DNA of 64,000 bases from Aedoeadaptatus coxii. GTDB taxonomy: Bacteria; Bacillota; Clostridia; Tissierellales; Peptoniphilaceae. Within the stretch, counting starts at the first letter, position 1. Every line of letters starts with the position of its first letter. The notes beneath the pieces were generated by a model. That model was not told the origin of the DNA, searched no databases, and was given only the letters and a program-made list of their open reading frames with translations. This document shows, in pieces, positions 59,939 through 64,000 of the stretch. A program made the translations under genes and the position numbers. Location: the NCBI RefSeq assembly GCF_903819215.1, contig NZ_CAIJCT010000010.1. One strand, written 5' to 3'.

Positions 59939-60694
59939 TTACGGATGATAACGTCTTAAGACCAGATCATTAATTCCGCACCAATACGCGGAACAATAGA
60001 TTCGCAATCCGTCACGGTATATAAATTTCTTAAGCTTACGGTTTAAACCGGCAAGCTCTTGCTGGCTCAAGGTGTAATCCGATTCCCTATAAGGGTTTTT
60101 CGGCGATTGAAAATTCACCTGCAGTTGGCGATCTACATAGTGGTTTAGGGTGTAGACTTTACGTTTCAAGATATGTCTCGAAAAACGAGCCGCCTGCTCC
60201 CTAACGAGATCTTCGCCGTAGCCGTGAACATGGCCGGCAATACAGTGTTTGTAAAATGCTTCGACGGCGTCGCATCGAATGTCGTATTGATATAAAATTC
60301 TACGTTCAAACATAGAGCCTATATCAAATTCTTCCAAAGCCAGAACTTCTAATTCATTGGCTTTCGCTACTTCGTTTAATCCCTGTCTGTAGCCTGCTAA
60401 ATACATTGCGAGTTCAAAGCGATTGACATCATCGTAAATAGCATCGGTTAAACTGCCGGCAAAAAGAGAGCGATTGTCTTTTCTCCTTAAAAAATAAAGG
60501 ATATCTCTCTTTAAATTTTTCATCGATACATAGGATGGAAAAATATTGTGAATTTTCTCTTCCAAATCATATAAGTTGAGGAGAATTTGCATGGCCGAGC
60601 TGTCACAATGGTATAAAAACCGATGCATCAGCTTCGATTTTACATCGACAAAATCTACAATTTTATTTTGTGCTTGTAAACTGTTTTGCGACAT
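59939..60694 (-). CDS. Unrecognised 251-residue protein
   Basis: I do not recognise this family. The protein is soluble and mostly helical, with no signal peptide or membrane segment. Segments such as FELAMYLAGYRQGLNEVAKANELE (described in part: LAMYLAGYRQGLNE, about 95-108) look like packed helices. The C-terminus ends in an aromatic stretch (IYCSAYWCGINDLVLRRY). It has its own promoter, ribosome site (AAGGAGG) and terminator, and codon use looks like its neighbours, so it is a real stand-alone gene. An inverted repeat in its promoter suggests specific regulation. Confidence 0.8.
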   Translation of the reverse strand: MSQNSLQAQNKIVDFVDVKSKLMHRFLYHCDSSAMQILLNLYDLEEKIHNIFPSYVSMKNLKRDILYFLRRKDNRSLFAGSLTDAIYDDVNRFELAMYLAGYRQGLNEVAKANELEVLALEEFDIGSMFERRILYQYDIRCDAVEAFYKHCIAGHVHGYGEDLVREQAARFSRHILKRKVYTLNHYVDRQLQVNFQSPKNPYRESDYTLSQQELAGLNRKLKKFIYRDGLRIYCSAYWCGINDLVLRRYHP

Positions 60695-60704
60695 GCTTCT
60701 CCTC

Positions 60705-60739
60705 CTTATCGTTTAACATTTTACCATAAAGACGATAAG
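60705..60739 (-). promoter_or_regulatory. Promoter and flanking dyad of the unrecognised gene
   Basis: On the minus strand TGG followed by TAAAAT (-10 at 60718-60723) lies between two 8-base arms that are exact complements (CTTATCGT at 60705-60712 and ACGATAAG at 60732-60739). The arms bracket the -10, as an operator would; the proximal arm also covers part of the ribosome site. Confidence 0.45.
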
Positions 60740-60752
60740 ACTTCACCAGAAT

Positions 60753-61751
60753 TTATAATATGACTTCTCCTCGTAATGTAGCATCCATAATAAAAGATTC
60801 GGGCCAAACGGAAGCCTGTACTTCGGCAATGGATTTCTTTTCTAAAAAGAACATGCAAATTCTGGATTGTCCGATACCACCACCGATGGTGTAGGGTAAA
60901 TCCCCTGCCATTAAATTTTTATGGTAATCAAGTTCCATGCGATCCGTCATACCGGAAATTTCCAATTGATGCTTTAAGCTTTCTTCATCGACGCGAATAC
61001 CCATGGAAGACAATTCGAGAGCGGAATCGGTGACCGGGTTGTAAAACAAAATATCGCCGTTTAGTTTCCAGTCGTCGTAATCCGGGCTTCTGCCGTCATG
61101 AGGTGCGCCACTTTCAAGATCGCCGCCGATACCTTGTAAAAAGACTGCCTTCTTTTCGCGGCAAATAGCATCCTCCCTTTCCTTCGGCGTAAGATCGGGA
61201 TACATATCCTCCAATTCCTGAGTCGTCATAAAATAAATGGAGTTCGGTAACTTTTTGGATAGAATATAAGGGTATACGCTGTTAATATACGTTTCCGTTC
61301 TTAAGAAGACGGAATAAATTTCAGAAACGACGAAGTGAAGATAGTCGCTCGTACGATCTTCTTTTCGGATTACTTTCTCCCAATCCCATTGATCGACGTA
61401 AACCGAATGTATCGCATCGACGACCTCATCGGGGCGAATAGCATTCATATCTGTATAGAGGCCTTCATAGAAATCGAAATCATATACTTTTAATGCGTTT
61501 CGTTTCCACTTAGCCAATGATTGCACAATTTCCACATCAATATCGTATTTTCTAAGTTTAAAACCTACCGCCTTTTCGACACCGTTTAGATTGTCGTTAA
61601 GTCCGGTTTCGGGACGCACAAATAAAGGCGCCGAGACCCTAGTTAAGTTTAAGGTATTGGCCAGGTCCCTTTCAAAATAATCTTTTAAACTTTTAATTGC
61701 GATTTGTGTCTCTTTAATCGTAAATTTCGTTGCTTCCGAATTGTTTCTCAT
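60753..61751 (-). CDS. asnA: Aspartate-ammonia ligase (asparagine synthetase A)
   Basis: AsnA makes asparagine from aspartate, ammonia and ATP; its fold is that of class II aminoacyl-tRNA synthetases. The N-terminal block LFVRPETGLNDNLNG, the central VDQWDWEKVI and the C-terminal TIGGGIGQSR are family signatures. Length is 332. ATG follows AAGGAG. The leader is a T-box, so expression should rise when uncharged tRNA-Asn accumulates. Confidence 0.96.
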   Translation of the reverse strand: MRNNSEATKFTIKETQIAIKSLKDYFERDLANTLNLTRVSAPLFVRPETGLNDNLNGVEKAVGFKLRKYDIDVEIVQSLAKWKRNALKVYDFDFYEGLYTDMNAIRPDEVVDAIHSVYVDQWDWEKVIRKEDRTSDYLHFVVSEIYSVFLRTETYINSVYPYILSKKLPNSIYFMTTQELEDMYPDLTPKEREDAICREKKAVFLQGIGGDLESGAPHDGRSPDYDDWKLNGDILFYNPVTDSALELSSMGIRVDEESLKHQLEISGMTDRMELDYHKNLMAGDLPYTIGGGIGQSRICMFFLEKKSIAEVQASVWPESFIMDATLRGEVIL

Positions 61752-61760
61752 AATTTCTCC

Positions 61761-61968
61761 TTAAAAAAAAGCGAATTTTCATCACTTGGACGAAAAATTC
61801 GCTATGCCACCACTTCAAGTACTACATACTCTATTATAATATAACGGGTAAAACCGTCTGTCCTTTTGAGAACAGAACCTCCAAGATGTTCTCGGCAAAT
61901 ACTCATCAGCGGCTCACACCATCCCGCCTCGCTGAAAATGAGCGTACTTTGCGTCGCTTCTTTTCACA
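61761..61968 (-). promoter_or_regulatory. T-box riboswitch of asnA (tRNA-Asn)
   Basis: About 200 bases between the phospholipase-like gene and asnA. On the minus strand it holds a stem I region with AAC in GAGAACATC, a likely Asn specifier (near 61890), then the T-box element around GTGGTGGCATAGC (61801-61815). The TGGC there can pair with the GCCA end of tRNA-Asn, which has G as discriminator. The leader ends in a terminator, a 9-bp stem (61771-61779 with 61794-61802) and eight T. The specifier assignment is mine by eye. Confidence 0.85.
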
Positions 61969-61970
61969 GG

Positions 61971-62606
61971 TTATGCAATTTGAACTTGTCTCATTACTGC
62001 GTAGCCGTAAGCGGCCTCGCACACTATCTTTAAAATCATAACATTCAACGCATACGCCGATGCTGCGTCATTTTCAAAGCTTATGTCTTCCGCCAAATAG
62101 GCTTTAACACCGACTTCTATTTTTTCTTTTATCATGACGCGAAGATCCTCTTTTTCAATAAAGAGAGGATGGCTTCTTTGATCGAAAGATAGATCGCGAT
62201 CAATACCATTGGATCGAACGTATCGATTTAAATCCCTCTCATAGAGCAAATGCTCACGCATATCCTGCACGGATGTGCAGCGAATGCGTCGCGCGTGGGG
62301 ATGGGTCATATAGTCACAAAGATAGTGACTGATGACGCCGATTTTATAGCTGATAGCGTGAACTAAAAGCTTTCGCCACGGCGTGTCGTGAATAATTTCA
62401 GACATGTAAGGAACTAAACGAACGATATTTTCAACGATATAATCGATGCTTTCGTCGTAGTAATGTGGAATAAATTTGTATTTCGGATAAATGTCGGGCG
62501 CAATCGATCCTCGCAAAAGCTTGGATCGGTCGAGTTCGACGCCGAAGGTGGAACTCATATATTGATCCAACGCTCCCGCGATCATCCTATGTGTTTCAGG
62601 TACCAT
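61971..62606 (-). CDS. Zinc-dependent phospholipase C-like protein
   Basis: A 211-residue protein of the PF00882 family. It has THRMIAGAL at the start, LLRGSIAPDIYP (about 31-42), FIPHYYDES (about 46-54) and VISHYLCDYMTHPHA (about 92-106), giving the His/Asp set expected to bind zinc. There is no signal peptide, unlike secreted toxins of the family, so it is probably an intracellular hydrolase of unknown substrate. ATG at 62606 has AAGGAG five bases upstream and is preferred to a start ten residues earlier. Confidence 0.82.
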   Translation of the reverse strand: MVPETHRMIAGALDQYMSSTFGVELDRSKLLRGSIAPDIYPKYKFIPHYYDESIDYIVENIVRLVPYMSEIIHDTPWRKLLVHAISYKIGVISHYLCDYMTHPHARRIRCTSVQDMREHLLYERDLNRYVRSNGIDRDLSFDQRSHPLFIEKEDLRVMIKEKIEVGVKAYLAEDISFENDAASAYALNVMILKIVCEAAYGYAVMRQVQIA

Positions 62607-62639
62607 GGACACTCCTTTATCACTACTCAATACCATTCA

Positions 62640-62667
62640 ATTATATCAAAATTTCGTCGAATTGCAA
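62640..62667 (-). promoter_or_regulatory. Promoter of the phospholipase-like gene
   Basis: On the minus strand TTGCAA (62662-62667), 16 bases, a perfect TATAAT (62640-62645) preceded by TGA. It may also supply the asnA T-box transcript, for which no separate promoter was clear. Confidence 0.65.
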
Positions 62668-62668
62668 T

Positions 62669-64000
62669 TTATTGGTAGGGATATTTGTATTTTCCAAATT
62701 GATCGTGGATTGTCGTCCACACATCGGGAGTTTCAAAGCCTAAACGCCATGAGGAAATGCCCGCAAGATTATATTTTCTCATGAGAGAAACTTTCCATGC
62801 GACGGATCCCCCATTTTCGATCCAAATTTTTTCCGATTTCCCGTTTACATCTTGCTGAATGGCGTATTGTTTTGCATCGTCATCCCATACGGGTTTTAAT
62901 TTATGAGATGCTACATAGTCGGACGTCGTCTTCATACCGACCGCTTGCGACGTCATTTTGGAGTTTTGTTCCTGCCACAAGCGAGCATAGAAAGGAACGG
63001 ATAAAATAAATTTTTCCGGCGGGATATCTTTCAAACTTAAATTGACATTACCTTCGACCCATTTATATTCCGCTACGGAACCGGCTTTTTGCGACGTGCC
63101 CCAATGTTGATCGTATGCCATGAGTACGACATAATCACTTACCTTCGCTAGGGCTTTACGATCGTACAGCTCGTCTTCAACATCTTTCGAAATTTGCGGT
63201 GTCACACAGACGGAAACTAAAAGATTTTCCGCCTTGGCAGCTTCTGCAACTTCACGAACAAAGGTCGTAATGCCGTCGCGATCTTCCAGCTTCGTGTTTT
63301 CGAAGTCGATATTAATACCTTTCATGCCGTAGGATTTCGTCAAATTAACGAGTAAACCAACGGCCTTTTGGCGAGCTTCTTTATTTTGCAGGAAGGCGTG
63401 GGTCAATTCGGGATCGAAGCTGTTATCTAAATAGGCCCAGGTGTCGATGCCTAATTTAGCATAATTTTCTACATAGCGAATATCTCCGCGATCTTTAATT
63501 TCACCATTGGCATTTTCAATAGAAAACCACGTGGGAATAACGACATCCAAGCCTTCAATAGGCTTGATGTTTTGAATGACGCTGTCCTTCACTTGCCCAT
63601 AAGTGTAATCGTAGGTAATATTAAGCGGCTTTTTCACTGCTGAATAGGTTGGATCGTCGCTTTTTTTCACGTATTCACCGTCGATCGTATCGACCGAAAT
63701 ATTATCTTTACGAATCCACCCTAAGAGGCCATCGCGTTCGCGAACATGAAACCAATCGCCTTCTTTTCCAAAGACGATAAGATCACTATCGGCTTTAAGA
63801 GTTGCCATAATGGGCGAATCTGTCGTAGCCTTCTCACGTAAATTAACGCCGTCTCCGGAAAGTTTGCCGGTGGCATATTCCGTATTGCGGTCGTCAATCA
63901 GCAGAACATTTTTATCTTTGTTGTAATGCATAATGACGTGATAGTCGTACACAAAGGCTTCTACAGGGACGAATATTTGATCGTCTTTTTTGACGATGGG
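62669..64000 (-). CDS. Glycoside hydrolase family 18 protein with SH3-like domain (5' end missing)
   Basis: The frame runs off the window; the first visible residues are PIVKKDDQIFVPVEAF, like a copper-amine-oxidase-N/stalk domain. A bacterial SH3 domain follows (GVNLREKATTDSPIMATL ... GDWFHVRERDGLLGWI), then a GH18 barrel (about the last 310 residues). Its catalytic motif is GINIDFEN; the final E is the expected acid. YDQHW and SWRLGFE are also typical. This is the YaaH/spore-cortex-lytic-like group, which acts on peptidoglycan. 444 codons are visible, including the stop. The true start and signal peptide lie beyond 64000. Confidence 0.88.
   Translation of the reverse strand, partial: PIVKKDDQIFVPVEAFVYDYHVIMHYNKDKNVLLIDDRNTEYATGKLSGDGVNLREKATTDSPIMATLKADSDLIVFGKEGDWFHVRERDGLLGWIRKDNISVDTIDGEYVKKSDDPTYSAVKKPLNITYDYTYGQVKDSVIQNIKPIEGLDVVIPTWFSIENANGEIKDRGDIRYVENYAKLGIDTWAYLDNSFDPELTHAFLQNKEARQKAVGLLVNLTKSYGMKGINIDFENTKLEDRDGITTFVREVAEAAKAENLLVSVCVTPQISKDVEDELYDRKALAKVSDYVVLMAYDQHWGTSQKAGSVAEYKWVEGNVNLSLKDIPPEKFILSVPFYARLWQEQNSKMTSQAVGMKTTSDYVASHKLKPVWDDDAKQYAIQQDVNGKSEKIWIENGGSVAWKVSLMRKYNLAGISSWRLGFETPDVWTTIHDQFGKYKYPYQ

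Noticed and set aside
1..64000. CRISPR arrays, insertion sequences, prophage, tRNA and rRNA genes
   Set aside because: No spaced repeat arrays, transposase genes, phage structural genes or cloverleaf sequences were recognised; nearly all sequence is occupied by chromosomal genes.

Overview
The window is 64 kb of gene-dense bacterial chromosome at roughly 42% GC. Gene content and order (infB-rbfA-nrnA-truB-ribF-rpsO-pnp; cinA-recA-rny; mutS-mutL-miaA; lexA/yneA; a SCIFF peptide with its radical-SAM maturase; a T-box asnA; ruvCAB-queA-tgt-yajC) point to a low-GC Gram-positive anaerobe of the Clostridia/Tissierellia, plausibly a Peptoniphilaceae member. That placement is inference. No rRNA, tRNA, insertion sequence or CRISPR array was seen.

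Layout. 1-18780 (+ strand): translation and RNA genes (infB end, rbfA, nrnA, truB, ribF, rpsO, pnp), then dut, ftsK, rimO, pgsA, cinA and recA. Next come four tightly coupled genes for an Mre11/Rad50-type complex whose ATPase is split over separate reading frames, then rny and a Xer-type tyrosine recombinase. 18781-19310 is a non-coding AT-rich stretch with a LexA-box-like dyad and a perfect 15-bp inverted repeat. 19311-20244 (- strand): a small self-regulated XRE/membrane-protein operon. 20407-21514: a divergent SOS pair, a YneA-like division inhibitor and lexA. 21589-40109 (- strand): ynbB-miaA-mutL-mutS-miaB, rubrerythrin, prfA-prmC-yqhQ, rpmE, glpX-tal-fba, ispF-ispD, a class B PBP, a RodA/FtsW protein and an FHA protein. 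40232-42371 (+ strand island): recX, a GIY-YIG gene and a two-part ThrE-type exporter. 42418-64000 (- strand): rseC-like, aspS, a divergent MurE-like ligase, hemZ, an MBL-fold hydrolase, dtd, rsh, recJ, scfB, scfA, yajC, tgt, queA, a SpoIID-like protein, ruvBAC, an unrecognised gene, asnA behind a T-box, a phospholipase-C-like gene and the truncated start of a GH18 protein.

How it fits together. DNA repair is heavily represented: RecA, RecX, RecJ, RuvABC, MutSL, LexA, CinA and the split nuclease/ATPase. So is RNA maturation and modification: TruB, RbfA, MiaA, MiaB, RimO, Tgt, QueA, PNPase, RNase Y and NrnA. Most genes overlap or abut within operons, so translational coupling is common. Transcript ends are marked by clear hairpin-plus-T-run terminators, and many promoters carry an extended -10 (TGN before the -10 hexamer).

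The strongest candidates for a second look are the three-frame Rad50-like ATPase beside recA, the 48-residue SCIFF precursor gene, and the non-coding interval beside the Xer recombinase where the coding strand switches. The direct-repeat operators of the XRE operon and the predicted leaderless recX transcript also deserve checking.
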